In this document: piece by piece, positions 49,947 to 59,003 of the stretch | How the letters are laid out: every line of letters begins with the position of its first letter | Position numbering within the stretch: position 1 is the stretch's first letter | Source of the DNA: JAWLDA01 sp041686855 | GTDB lineage: Bacteria > Bacillota > Limnochordia > DTU080 > RSA5 | Assembly: GCA_041686855.1 (NCBI GenBank) | Contig: JAWLDA010000002.1 | Coordinates: 248,001 to 312,000, forward strand | Direction: 5' to 3' | Length of the DNA stretch: 64,000 nucleotides | Translations under genes and position numbers: made by a program | The notes under the pieces: generated by a model | Told to the model about the DNA's origin: nothing | Database searches by the model: none | Seen by the model: only the letters and a program-made list of their open reading frames with translations

Positions 49947-50449
49947 TATGCACTCACCTCTTCTTTGGAGCTCTCGGCCCGCATCGCCGCGGCCGCTTTT
50001 AACACAGCGCGCACGATTTTGTCGTACCCCGTGCACCGACACAGATTGCCGGCTAGGTGGTGTCGGACTTCTGCCTCCGACGGGTCGGGATTCTTTTTAA
50101 GCAACGAGTTGGCCGCAATTAAAAAGCCCGGGGTGCATATGCCGCATTGCAGGGCCGCTTCCTCGAGGAATGCCTGCTGCAGCGGGTGTAGCTGCATCCC
50201 GTCGGCCAAACCCTCTACCGTGGTGATCTCCTTCCCATCGGCCTGAACGGCAAGGATGAGACAGGAGTTTGAGGCAAGACCGTCCATCATCACGCTACAC
50301 GCACCGCAGTTGCCGTTTCCACACCCCTCTTTGGACCCGGGGAGTTGAATCTCTTCGCGCAACACTTCGAGGAGAGTTTGACGAGGTTCGACGAGGATCT
50401 CGTACTCACTTCCGTTGACACATAGGCGAACAGGAACTTTACCCGCCAA
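49946..50449 (-). CDS. Molybdenum hydroxylase 2Fe-2S subunit
   Basis: 167 residues with both clusters of the family: GCGNGNCGACSVMMDG near residue 45 plus a later Cys for the plant-type cluster, and QCGICTPGFL near 103 with LCRCTGYDKIVRA near 135 for the second. It passes electrons from the molybdenum centre to FAD. The frame begins inside the end of the FAD subunit gene, where AAAGGGGG provides the ribosome site eight bases before TTG 50449. Confidence 0.92.
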   Translation of the reverse strand: MAGKVPVRLCVNGSEYEILVEPRQTLLEVLREEIQLPGSKEGCGNGNCGACSVMMDGLASNSCLILAVQADGKEITTVEGLADGMQLHPLQQAFLEEAALQCGICTPGFLIAANSLLKKNPDPSEAEVRHHLAGNLCRCTGYDKIVRAVLKAAAAMRAESSKEEVSA

Positions 50450-51350
50450 GCGCAACGCCCCCTTTTACTCTATCTGTATCAATCCCGGCACGCTGGAGCG
50501 CCCCCAACAGAGTGCGACGGACGAGCACCTGAACCAGGTGACGCCGGTAATCGGCGCTGCCGCGTACGTCAGAGATCGGGCGAGCCTCATCACGAGCGAT
50601 CGTCGCCGCCCGCTCGATCGCCTCCTGACTCACCTCGCTGCCCACCAGCGCCTCTTCAGCCTCTACGATACGCAGCGGCGTAGGCCCAACCGACGCGAGC
50701 GCGATGCGTGCATGGGTGATCACCTTACTCTGGGGATCGACACGCACCCACGAGCCGGCGCCTGCCACCGCGATGTCCATTTCGTTGCGCGGAATAAATC
50801 GCTGGTAGACCCCGCCTTCGTGCGCCACCGGAGCCGGGATGCGCAACTCGACCAAAATCTCGTCGTCCGCCAATACCGTGCGTCCGGGAGCTTGGCAAAA
50901 CGAGTCCACCCGTACCTCCCGCCTCCCCTTGGCTCCGACGACCACGGCCGTTGCATCCAAGCAGATGAGTGTAGGGATACAATCACCAGAGGGAGCCGCG
51001 TTGCACAAATTCCCTCCCAAGCTGGCTCGACTTTGGACTTGAACCGATCCAACGATCGAGGTGGAATCAACGAGCATCGGAAAGGCGCGTCGCACGTCGA
51101 GATCTGAGTAGATGGACACGCAGGGTGTCGCCGCGCCGATATGCAGGGAACCGTCGCTTTGGGCACTCACGTGGTGCAACTCGGGGACGTGATCGAGCCC
51201 CACCACGCGGTCCAGGGTACGCCGTCCTTCACTCAACTGGACAATGAGATCTGTGCCCCCGGCGATGGGTCGGGCCGGCCCCTTGCTTTGGGCAAGAGCG
51301 GCGACGGCCTCGTCTACGCTCCGAGCGGCCACAAATTCAAAGTTTTTCAC
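50439..51350 (-). CDS. Molybdenum hydroxylase FAD subunit
   Basis: 303 residues of the FAD-binding CoxM/XdhB family: PIAGGTDLIVQLSEG near residue 28, HIGAATPCVSIY near 68 and SRASLGGNLCNAAPSGDCIPTL near 105 (in part), all FAD contacts. It passes electrons to NAD or another acceptor. First gene of a FAD-FeS-Mo-MoaD operon, the same gene order as coxMSL. GTG 51350 follows AAGGAGG. The 160 bases upstream contain the hairpin of the peptidase gene and no clear promoter. Confidence 0.9.
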   Translation of the reverse strand: MKNFEFVAARSVDEAVAALAQSKGPARPIAGGTDLIVQLSEGRRTLDRVVGLDHVPELHHVSAQSDGSLHIGAATPCVSIYSDLDVRRAFPMLVDSTSIVGSVQVQSRASLGGNLCNAAPSGDCIPTLICLDATAVVVGAKGRREVRVDSFCQAPGRTVLADDEILVELRIPAPVAHEGGVYQRFIPRNEMDIAVAGAGSWVRVDPQSKVITHARIALASVGPTPLRIVEAEEALVGSEVSQEAIERAATIARDEARPISDVRGSADYRRHLVQVLVRRTLLGALQRAGIDTDRVKGGVALGG

Positions 51351-51435
51351 CGGTAAAGCCTCCTTCGTTGGACGGACTTCGACTCCGTTAGATTTCTCTG
51401 GTCGCGCGCATCATCCTTTTTCATTAAACGCGACA

Positions 51436-51487
51436 AAGGCCGTGCATCTCCAGCGGGGATCATCGCCCGCCAGGGAGGCACGGCCTT
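51436..51487 (-). terminator. Long hairpin downstream of the LysM-M23 gene
   Basis: AAGGCCGTGC and GCACGGCCTT form a 10-bp stem, and the 32-base loop folds further through CTCC/GGAG and GCGGG/CCCGC. Only a short T run (TTT) follows on the minus strand, so termination strength is uncertain. Confidence 0.6.
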
Positions 51488-51510
51488 CGCATTCACTCAT
51501 CGACGGTTCG

Positions 51511-52497
51511 TTAGGGCAACCAGAGTCTTGGATTGAGCGGCTCGTCGTGCAATCGTACTTCAAAGTGAATGTGCGGACCCGTCGAGTTGCCCGTCGACCC
51601 AGAGCGCGCTACAATCTGCCCTGCCGCAACGTACTCACCCGGCTCCACCTCAAGACGAGAATTGTGGGCGTACCGCGTCTCGAGCCCACCGCCGTGATCA
51701 ATTTTGACCAGGATTCCGTACGATCCGGCCCAATCGGCGTACGAGACTCGTCCCGCCGCGACCGCTCGCACCGGCGTCCCGCGCGGCACAGCGAGATCGA
51801 TCCCCTCGTGCTGCCGCCCACCGCGCGGACCATACTCAGACGAGACGGGCCCCGCTGCCGGCCAGCGATCAAAGGTCCTGCGGTACCCTCCCGATCGACT
51901 TGAGGCCAACGCCTGGACAGCCCCGCCCCCCATCGGCGGAATGGTGAGGACCTGGCCTACTCGCAACCGATCGGGATTACTTAGCCCGTTCACAAGAGCA
52001 ATGCTGTCGACCGTCACCCCGTAGGAGGTCGCGATCACCGAGAGACTCTCTCCCCGCGCGACCTTATGTGTCACCGCTTCAAAGGCGATGACCAACTCTT
52101 GCCCAGGCAGAATCTTATTTAAATCGCGTACGCCGTTCCATGCTGCGAGTTCACGCAGAGAGACACCGTACCGCTGTGCGATGCTCGACAGGTTCTCTCC
52201 CGGTTTTACGACGTGCACTTGAGGTTCGGGCTCAACCGGAGCTGCGCTAACGAGCAGCCGTTGACCGCGCCTAAGCAGGTTGGGGTTCCCCAGATCATTG
52301 AGCTCCATCAACGTCTTGACGTCTGTGCCATACCGCCGTGCAATGACGGTGAGGTTCTCCCCGGATTGTACGACGTGCTCTACTCCTGCCGCGCTCACCC
52401 AGGCCCAAGGAGTGGCAAGGAGCGCACCCACAACGATCAAACCCACTAGGAGCCTATGCGAACACTCTCCGACTCTACTCACGATTGCCGCTAACAT
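51511..52497 (-). CDS. Secreted LysM-repeat M23 metallopeptidase
   Basis: 328 residues. A signal peptide or anchor covers residues 15-38. Three LysM domains follow (HVVQSGENLTVIARRYGTDV, HVVKPGENLSSIAQRYGVSL and HKVARGESLSVIATSYGVTV), binding peptidoglycan. The C-terminal LytM/M23 domain has HEGIDLAVPRGTPV near residue 235 (zinc His and Asp) and HIHFEVRL near 308 (zinc and catalytic His). It cleaves cell wall or spore cortex cross-links. ATG 52497 follows GGGGAGG by six bases; open frame upstream lacks a ribosome site. Confidence 0.93.
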   Translation of the reverse strand: MLAAIVSRVGECSHRLLVGLIVVGALLATPWAWVSAAGVEHVVQSGENLTVIARRYGTDVKTLMELNDLGNPNLLRRGQRLLVSAAPVEPEPQVHVVKPGENLSSIAQRYGVSLRELAAWNGVRDLNKILPGQELVIAFEAVTHKVARGESLSVIATSYGVTVDSIALVNGLSNPDRLRVGQVLTIPPMGGGAVQALASSRSGGYRRTFDRWPAAGPVSSEYGPRGGRQHEGIDLAVPRGTPVRAVAAGRVSYADWAGSYGILVKIDHGGGLETRYAHNSRLEVEPGEYVAAGQIVARSGSTGNSTGPHIHFEVRLHDEPLNPRLWLP

Positions 52498-52615
52498 GCT
52501 CGGCCTCCCCGTCAATAATGGTGGCATCAACCAAAGGTGTGACCTCCCTTGCAAGGATGGAGGTCTGTAGTTGGTATACCGCCGCGGGGCAGAAAATATC
52601 CCAAAAACGTCTCTC

Positions 52616-53011
52616 TTATTCGTCGCCGACGCGCCCGTTCCATGCCGTGATCTCGCCCTCATCGGTACATGCGCCCATGCCCAAACGCATCTTTAGGAAG
52701 CGCGCGTTGAGGGCGGGCGTAACGACATGACCTGCGACCCGTTCCCGCTCTTTCTTGGGAAGTCGCAGCACATCTCCCAGCATCACGGTGAGGAGGCCCT
52801 CTTCGGCGAGGATGCCGACATCCAACCTCCAGCCGTCGCCGTGTACTTGTCCGGCCGTGCGCGTACGGTAGAGCTTTAGCCCCGCACTGTGGTACTCCTC
52901 AAGGATCTGGGGGCGTAGTGCCAACGGAATCAGTGTCGGATCCTTTGCTACCAAGGCCTGGGAGATACACGTGTACTCCAATGCCTCAGACCGAATGGGT
53001 GTGGTCGACAT
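52616..53011 (-). CDS. Uncharacterised protein
   Basis: 131 residues with an alternating helix and strand pattern and no membrane segment, signal peptide or known motif. A GAGGAG ribosome site stands ahead of the ATG, and its codon use looks like that of its neighbours, so it is probably real. Notable segments are LKLYRTRTAGQVHGDGW and LPKKERERVAGH. It lies upstream of the LysM-M23 gene on the same strand with a 118-base gap and divergent from the glutamate-synthase-domain gene. I do not recognise the family. Confidence 0.6.
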   Translation of the reverse strand: MSTTPIRSEALEYTCISQALVAKDPTLIPLALRPQILEEYHSAGLKLYRTRTAGQVHGDGWRLDVGILAEEGLLTVMLGDVLRLPKKERERVAGHVVTPALNARFLKMRLGMGACTDEGEITAWNGRVGDE

Positions 53012-53149
53012 GCGCTCTAGCTCCTCCTTCAGGCGGAGTTACTTCCGTAATTCTAGCAAAACGGTTCACCCTTGGCAAACCTGTTTAGGCTGCGGATGAA
53101 TTGGGAAGAGTACCGAGGGAATGGGAAACGCGGGGAGGCAGGTCGAATC

Positions 53150-54613
53150 GTGTCCTTAACTACTGGATCCACTGGCGGGCAGAATGGAGCGTTTCGGTTC
53201 ATCGTCTACGGCGCGCTGGCCGCCCTAGGCGGTTTTGCAATCAAGAGAGCTGCGGGCGCCACGGTGAATCACGTTGCCGATCGGGCAGTCTCGATTTTCA
53301 CACAAGACCCTTACCAGGAGAACTGGTTTGAGGCGATCTCCCAGTTTCGTCGCATGGGCGTTCAGCGCATCATGGAGATCGATCTGCGTGCAGCCCATAG
53401 CGACGGTCTCCTCCTACGTCCCCTAGGCAGCCCTAAGAGCATGCCCAATCTGCAGGGGCTCATGTTTAACATCGCTCAGCTCGGTCCCCTCCCCACCGAC
53501 CACGCACTTCCAGTCAACACCCGCGTCACGCTGGGTCCGGAGGCCGAACGCCCGCTCACCGTCGAGATGCCGGTGCTCATCTCCGGCATGGGTTACGGCG
53601 TCTTTATGTCTAAGGCGGCAAAGATAGCGATTGCCAAAGGGGCCAACCGTGCGGGAACGGCCACGAACACGGGCGAGGGCCCCTTCCTTGCCGAGGAACG
53701 CGAGACCGCCGACAGGCTGATTGTCCAGTACCATCGGGGAAACTGGATGAACCTAGAGTCCCTCCAACGGGCCGACGCCGTAGAGATTCACATCGGCCAG
53801 GGAGCGAGCGGTAGTGTAGGCATTCGCATGCCAATACAAAAAGTGAATCCTCAACTTAAAGAAGAGATGGGACTCAGTCCGGACGAGGATCCCGAGCAAC
53901 AATCGACGTTCAGCGAGCTCGCGCAAGGGCGCGGCCTCACTCCCTTGGTGGAGAGAGCGCGACGTCTTTCGTCAGGCGCGCCTGTCTTTGTGAAGATCGC
54001 GGCCTCTCATCGAATCGAAGACGACCTTGACGCCTGCTTCTCCGCCGGCGTGGACGGGATCGTCATCGATGGCGCCCAAGCGGGCACCGGACAGTCTCCT
54101 CCAATCGCTCAGGATGACTTTGGTATCCCTACTCTCTACGCGCTCGTGCGGGCACGGCGACACCTCGATGAGATCGATGTACGCCGGCGCACATCGTTGA
54201 TTGTCGCCGGAGGCCTCGTCACGCCGGGCGACTTCCTCAAATGCCTCGCGTTGGGAGCCGACGCGGTGTACATCGGCTCCGCAGCCATGTTGGCCCTCAT
54301 GGCAGGGCAGCAACAATCGGCGTCGCCCGGTGAGCCTCCCACCCAAGTCATCTCGTATCAAGGGAGTCATCAGAGCAATTTCGATGTGGAGAAAGGCGCC
54401 GAGTACCTGGCAAATTACCTCGAGGGATGTCGCCTCGAAATGGAGTATGCGATCCGCCTCTTAGGCAAAGACGACGTGTGCGCGGTGACGCGCGCCGACT
54501 TGTGCGCTCTCGACGATGAGACGGCGCGCATCACGGGGGTCGACGTCGCTTACAAGAGAGCGTCAAAGTCAAAGTCGCCCCAGAGCCCTGCACTTGCCGG
54601 CCGGGAGCGGTAG
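53150..54613 (+). CDS. FMN-binding glutamate synthase domain protein
   Basis: 487 residues. A short membrane-like helix near the N-terminus (FIVYGALAALGGFAI) precedes a glutamate synthase central/FMN barrel: LISGMGYGVFMSKAAK near residue 145, EIHIGQGASGSVG near 225, then DGIVIDGAQAGTGQSPP near 325 and IVAGGLVTPGDFLKCLALGADAVYIG (in part) near 375. The amidotransferase domain of full GltB is missing, as in YerD-like proteins, so ammonia or another acceptor may be used. GTG 53150 with GGGGAGG eleven bases upstream is the chosen start. gerA follows after two bases. Confidence 0.85.
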   Translation: MSLTTGSTGGQNGAFRFIVYGALAALGGFAIKRAAGATVNHVADRAVSIFTQDPYQENWFEAISQFRRMGVQRIMEIDLRAAHSDGLLLRPLGSPKSMPNLQGLMFNIAQLGPLPTDHALPVNTRVTLGPEAERPLTVEMPVLISGMGYGVFMSKAAKIAIAKGANRAGTATNTGEGPFLAEERETADRLIVQYHRGNWMNLESLQRADAVEIHIGQGASGSVGIRMPIQKVNPQLKEEMGLSPDEDPEQQSTFSELAQGRGLTPLVERARRLSSGAPVFVKIAASHRIEDDLDACFSAGVDGIVIDGAQAGTGQSPPIAQDDFGIPTLYALVRARRHLDEIDVRRRTSLIVAGGLVTPGDFLKCLALGADAVYIGSAAMLALMAGQQQSASPGEPPTQVISYQGSHQSNFDVEKGAEYLANYLEGCRLEMEYAIRLLGKDDVCAVTRADLCALDDETARITGVDVAYKRASKSKSPQSPALAGRER

Positions 54614-54615
54614 AC

Positions 54616-56271
54616 GTGCTACGAAGACTCTTAAAAGCAGCTAAAGGCCGTGCACAGGCGACTTCCGACTCGGGTAAAAAGGAGCAACTCCCGCCTACCA
54701 CATTATCGCAGACTCTTCCTCGGTTGCGAGAGGAGTTTGGCGAAGGATCGAGCCTCATCGTCCGCACCTTTACCGCAGGCGCCAACGACCAGTACAGTGC
54801 CGCTCTCGCGTACGTTGACGGTCTCGCCGATCGCGAGACGATCAATGTGCACATTTTAAAGAGCACGATGCTCGACGTCGATACGGAGCCGGAGATAGAG
54901 GGCAGCGCAAAAAGTCCAATTGTAGAAGCGGTCCAAGAGCGATTGATCACGGCGAGTGAGAGCACTGTTGTCCAGACATGGGATCAAGTCCTTGAGGAGA
55001 TCTCGGTCGGCAATACCGCCGTCTTCATCGACGGCGCCGCCGGAGCGATCGTAGTCTCAACTCCGGGGTGGGACCGCCGTGGCGTCCAAGAACCCGTAAG
55101 TGAGGCGGTCGTCCGCGGTCCCCGGGATGGATTTACGGAGACCCTCCGCACCAACGAGGTGCTCATTCGGCGTCGTATTCGCTCCCCCCGCCTGAGGGTG
55201 GAGCAGATGACGATTGGGGACCTGAGTCGGACCGGCATCGGCATCGCATACATCAAGGGAATCGCCGAAGAGCGGATGGTCGACGAGGTGCGACAACGCT
55301 TAAAGAGGATTAAGGTCGATTCGATTCTCGAAAGCGGTTACCTTGAAGAGTACGTGCAGGATAGTCCCTGGTCCATCTTCCCCCAGATGATCAGGACCGA
55401 ACGCCCTGACATCGTGTCGGCCAACCTCCTTGAGGGGCGCGTGGCGATCCTGACGGACAACACGCCGTTCGTGCTCATTATGCCGATCACGCTCTCACAA
55501 TTCCTCACCAGTCCCGAAGATTACTACGAACGCTTCCCGACGGGTATTTTCATTCGTACTCTCAGGTACGGAAGCCTGATTGTGTCGCTCACGCTCCCGG
55601 CGGTGTACATCTCCATCACCACGTTCCATCAAGAGCTGCTGCCGACAGATCTCATCTTGGCCATCGCCGCTTCGCGTCAAGGCGTCCCCTTCCCGGCCCT
55701 CGTTGAAGCGCTCCTGTTGGAGATACTCTTTGAAGTTCTGCGGGAGGCCGGAATACGGCTGCCGCGCGTGATCGGTCAGGCCGTCAGTATCGTGGGCGCG
55801 CTCGTCGTGGGCGAAGCGGCCGTCAGCGCGGGCCTCGTCTCGCCGGCGATGGTGATCGTCGTCGCCACGACTGCCATCTCCTCCTTCGCAACGCCGGCCT
55901 TTAGCTTTGCGATCTCCGCTCGCATCCTGCGCTTCGCCTTTATGATCAGCGCGGCGACGCTGGGGCTCTTCGGGGTGCAGCTGCTCGGGCTCCTCGTGCT
56001 CCTACACCTCGCCAGCCTTCGCTCATACGGAATACCTTACTTGGCGCCGTTTGCGCCGCTGCGCGGGAGCGACCTCAAAGACGCCGTCCTGCGATTTCCG
56101 CACTGGTCGATGGTCACCCGTCCGGATCAAATCGCATCCCAGGATCCTGTCCGTCAAGACCGGCAATTGGACGTGCGAGCACGTCCCCCCGGGCCGGAGC
56201 AGGCTTCAAGGCAGCAAAGCACACCGTCTGACGGTGTCGATGCGCCCCGAGGTGACCACGATGCAACTTGA
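54616..56271 (+). CDS. gerA: Spore germination receptor subunit A (GerA family)
   Basis: 551 residues. A large hydrophilic N-terminal half with VRTFTAGANDQYSAALAYVDGLAD (in part) near residue 50 and the conserved region GPRDGFTETLRTNEVLIRRRIRSP near 175 (in part) is followed by about five membrane helices from residue 300, with PRVIGQAVSIVGALVVGEAAV (in part) near 392. It forms part of the inner-membrane nutrient receptor of the dormant spore. GTG 54616 uses GGGAG inside the previous gene. The hydrophilic tail of about 45 residues after the last helix is long. Confidence 0.95.
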   Translation: MLRRLLKAAKGRAQATSDSGKKEQLPPTTLSQTLPRLREEFGEGSSLIVRTFTAGANDQYSAALAYVDGLADRETINVHILKSTMLDVDTEPEIEGSAKSPIVEAVQERLITASESTVVQTWDQVLEEISVGNTAVFIDGAAGAIVVSTPGWDRRGVQEPVSEAVVRGPRDGFTETLRTNEVLIRRRIRSPRLRVEQMTIGDLSRTGIGIAYIKGIAEERMVDEVRQRLKRIKVDSILESGYLEEYVQDSPWSIFPQMIRTERPDIVSANLLEGRVAILTDNTPFVLIMPITLSQFLTSPEDYYERFPTGIFIRTLRYGSLIVSLTLPAVYISITTFHQELLPTDLILAIAASRQGVPFPALVEALLLEILFEVLREAGIRLPRVIGQAVSIVGALVVGEAAVSAGLVSPAMVIVVATTAISSFATPAFSFAISARILRFAFMISAATLGLFGVQLLGLLVLLHLASLRSYGIPYLAPFAPLRGSDLKDAVLRFPHWSMVTRPDQIASQDPVRQDRQLDVRARPPGPEQASRQQSTPSDGVDAPRGDHDAT

Positions 56272-57382
56272 GCGCATTTCGTTGTGGCAGTTCACCCTGA
56301 TCATCTTTATCATGCGTGCCGTACTCAGTCTCGCGACGATGCCGATGATCCTCAGCGAGCAGAAGGGAGGCGACAGTTGGGTCGCGTCGATCCTCTTCAT
56401 CCTCGTCGGCGTGCCGATCGCCCTCTTCTACGTCAAACTGGCCGAGCGCCACCCGGACCAAACTATCTTTGAGTACGCCAACACCTTGCTTGGCCCTGTG
56501 TGGGGGCGCCTCGTCACGGCTCCCCTATTGTGGGGGTTCTTGCACTACTCCTCCGTCATTCTGCGCGAGTACGGCGAAGCGACGGTCACCGCCGTGCTGC
56601 CACAGACGCCACTCGTCTTTATCATGGGTTGCATGATCTTGGTTTGCGCCGTAGGCGTACGCCTGGGTATCGAGGTGTTGGGTCGCTCGGCCGAGCTCTT
56701 GGTGCCGCTATTCGCCGTATCCACCGTCACTGTCATCCTCTTGGCAGTCCCTCTGGGCGAACTCGCCCATCTCACGCCCGTGGGGGTTGCAGGGCTTGGG
56801 CCCATCATCCGCGGTGGGATAGCACCCAGTACGTACTACTTTCTGTTCGCCGTCATCTTAGTCATCTACCCGTCCCTAAACAAGAAGCGATTCGCCGGAA
56901 CGAGCGCGGTCTTGGCGTCCGTCTCCGCAGCGACGCTGGTGGGTTTAGCCGCCGCCGTCGCCGTCGCCATTTTTGGCTCTGAAGAGGCTGCCCGCCTGCT
57001 CTTCCCGTTCCTCAGCATGGCCCGCCTCGTTCAGGTGGCTGAGTTTGTCGAGCGCATCGAGGCTGTCACGGGAATAGCTTGGGGCGCCGGGCTCTTCCTC
57101 GAACTGTCGGTTGTCTTTTACGCCGGAGCGCGAGGCTTGGGCCTGTGGTTGGGCATCGTCGACCATCGCCGCTTGGTCTTTCCCATGGGCGCCATCCTGC
57201 TCACACTCTCGCTGGTCCTCTTCCCCAACGCCTTTGAGATCAGCGACTTCCAGACGGCCGAGGTGCTCGGTCCCTACGGACTCTTAATGATCTTTGGTCC
57301 GCCCGGCGTCGTGTGGATCGCCAGCCTGCTGCGCGGACGGAGCAAGGCAGCCCCTGGGCAGAATGGAGAGTCGCTCTCATGA
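56261..57382 (+). CDS. gerB: Spore germination receptor subunit B (GerB family transporter-like)
   Basis: 373 residues with about ten transmembrane helices of the amino-acid-permease-like GerAB fold. It begins MQLERISLWQFTLIIFIM, as in the family, with GGDSWVASILFILVGVP near residue 38. This subunit is thought to bind the germinant. ATG 56261 overlaps the end of gerA by 11 bases and has GAGGTG upstream. The stop overlaps the gerC start. Confidence 0.95.
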   Translation: MQLERISLWQFTLIIFIMRAVLSLATMPMILSEQKGGDSWVASILFILVGVPIALFYVKLAERHPDQTIFEYANTLLGPVWGRLVTAPLLWGFLHYSSVILREYGEATVTAVLPQTPLVFIMGCMILVCAVGVRLGIEVLGRSAELLVPLFAVSTVTVILLAVPLGELAHLTPVGVAGLGPIIRGGIAPSTYYFLFAVILVIYPSLNKKRFAGTSAVLASVSAATLVGLAAAVAVAIFGSEEAARLLFPFLSMARLVQVAEFVERIEAVTGIAWGAGLFLELSVVFYAGARGLGLWLGIVDHRRLVFPMGAILLTLSLVLFPNAFEISDFQTAEVLGPYGLLMIFGPPGVVWIASLLRGRSKAAPGQNGESLS

Positions 57383-58638
57383 GACGTCGCCTCCTGATGA
57401 AGTGCCTCTTTACGCTCAGCCTCGTCGCGACCGCAGCGCTAGGAGCAGGCTGTTGGGATCGCATCGAAGTACAGACGCTCGCCTTCGTCACCGAGGCAGG
57501 GATCGATCCCGCGGTGGAGACCGAGGAGAACCCTTTCGGTTGGGAGAGCGTAGAGTTGAGCGTTCGTGTGGCCAACACGGCCTCAGCACAGGACTCCGGG
57601 ACAGGGGCGAGCTCCACCAGTCTCGGAGCCTTGGTCGTCGGACGAGGCGTCAGCCCTCTGGACGCGCTCAACGACATTCAAAGCGCGAGCGGGCGCATCA
57701 TCTATGTCGCCCACAATCGTGCAGCGGTCGTCTCGTCACAGCTCGCGCAGGCGGGCCGTATGACAGAGGTGATCGACTTCTTTGACCGTTCTCGCCAGGC
57801 CCGTCGTTCGGCGTACCTCCTCGTCGCCGACGGTCTCTCCGCTCGCGAGGTGATTAGCCTCGGTTCGCAGCTCTCCGATCAAGAGAGCTCCGCCATCTTT
57901 GAGCTCGCGCGCTTTAACCACCGGACACGAGGAATGCCCATCGTCACCATCAACGACTTTATTGTCCGAGCTACCCAGGAAGGCGTCGACCCCATTGCCA
58001 TACGCGTCAGCGCCGCGCCCATGCTCACTTCGCCGGCCGAAAGCGGTTCGTCCGAGCCCCAAGGTGGACCAAGCGCCGCTGGAGGCCGACAGGTCGAGAT
58101 CGCCGGCGCGGCCCTCTTTCGTAAAGACGTGCTCGTCGGATACCTCGACGAAGACGCGACACGGGGACTCCTATGGGCGAGAGGCGATCTCTCGAGTGGA
58201 TCCGTCAATGTTCCCTGTCCTGCCGTTACCGAGAAGTCATTCGGATTTCTCGTCCGTCGCTCCTCCGGCGCAGTCACCATCGAGACGGATCCGGAACTGC
58301 GCGGCAAAGTGACCATCACGATGGAAGGCGACTTTGTCGGGCTTTCTTGCCCTGGGGGCGGGTATAAGAGCACGTCACAGGCCGTCCAGGTTGCGCAAGA
58401 GCGGCTCAAAGCCCGGGTCGAAGAGAGCGTGCGAGCGGCGATCGCCAAGTCCCAACAGCTCCAGGCGGACCCCTTCGGTTTTGGCGCTGCGTTGATGCGC
58501 AAGGAGTACGGCGTGTGGCGCCGCGTCAAGGAGCGCTGGTACGATACCGTCTGGCCGGAGCTTCCCGTCGACATTGAGATTAAAGTCGATATCCGCCGCC
58601 CGGGTCTGGTCGGTCCCCCGTACCAAGTCGATCGTTGA
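57379..58638 (+). CDS. gerC: Spore germination receptor subunit C (lipoprotein)
   Basis: 419 residues. Lipoprotein signal ends at ALGAGC, residue about 25, followed at once by WDRIEVQTLAFVTEAGID, the typical GerAC start. Later conserved parts are GRGVSPLDALNDIQ near residue 95 and AALMRKEYGVWRRVKERW near 375. It anchors on the outer face of the spore inner membrane. ATG 57379 overlaps the gerB stop as ATGA. Confidence 0.95.
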   Translation: MRRRLLMKCLFTLSLVATAALGAGCWDRIEVQTLAFVTEAGIDPAVETEENPFGWESVELSVRVANTASAQDSGTGASSTSLGALVVGRGVSPLDALNDIQSASGRIIYVAHNRAAVVSSQLAQAGRMTEVIDFFDRSRQARRSAYLLVADGLSAREVISLGSQLSDQESSAIFELARFNHRTRGMPIVTINDFIVRATQEGVDPIAIRVSAAPMLTSPAESGSSEPQGGPSAAGGRQVEIAGAALFRKDVLVGYLDEDATRGLLWARGDLSSGSVNVPCPAVTEKSFGFLVRRSSGAVTIETDPELRGKVTITMEGDFVGLSCPGGGYKSTSQAVQVAQERLKARVEESVRAAIAKSQQLQADPFGFGAALMRKEYGVWRRVKERWYDTVWPELPVDIEIKVDIRRPGLVGPPYQVDR

Positions 58639-58702
58639 GTCAAGGCGGCTCGTTAAGAGGAGCACTCGCGTACATGCCTGATACAGGAAGGAGCGGGCGC
58701 CG

Positions 58703-58936
58703 GTGCTGGTTGTGCTTGTGGTCCTCATCATGTTGCTGATTGCGGCTTATGAGGTGCCGATTATGTTGAGATTGAAGGAGTGGGGGGAGTTGTGGGCGTT
58801 CGCTTTCACGTGGTGTGTTGGACTTATGTTGGGAATCCTCCAAGTGACGGGCGTTAAGATTCCCAATCCAACGACGTTTATTATCCAAACAATGCCTCCA
58901 CTCGTCGATGCCGTTGCGGCCTTGCTTGGACTTTGA
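58703..58936 (+). CDS. Small D subunit of a germinant receptor
   Basis: 77 residues with two transmembrane segments (residues 1-19 and about 34-50) and a short Pro-containing tail. Proteins of about 65-85 residues with two helices, encoded next to gerABC sets, have been described as D subunits that modulate receptor function (GerKD, GerUD). GTG 58703 follows AAGGAGCGG. The 65-base gap after gerC has no terminator, so it is likely in the same transcript. Confidence 0.72.
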   Translation: MLVVLVVLIMLLIAAYEVPIMLRLKEWGELWAFAFTWCVGLMLGILQVTGVKIPNPTTFIIQTMPPLVDAVAALLGL

Positions 58937-58951
58937 TGAAGTCGTTGGGGA

Positions 58952-58993
58952 AGCGGCGGACCCGCGATTGTAACCACCATCGGGCCCGCCGCT
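58952..58993. terminator. GC-rich hairpin between convergent ger and nagB genes
   Basis: AGCGGCGG at 58952-58959 pairs with CCGCCGCT at 58986-58993. No T-tract follows on either strand, so intrinsic termination is not certain; it may serve both converging operons. Confidence 0.45.
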
Positions 58994-59003
58994 GTCGACG
59001 CGT

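Noticed and set aside
47667..51350. Aerobic CO dehydrogenase (coxMSL)
   Set aside because: Gene order fits, but the active-site loop is AYRAPGG rather than AYxCSFR.
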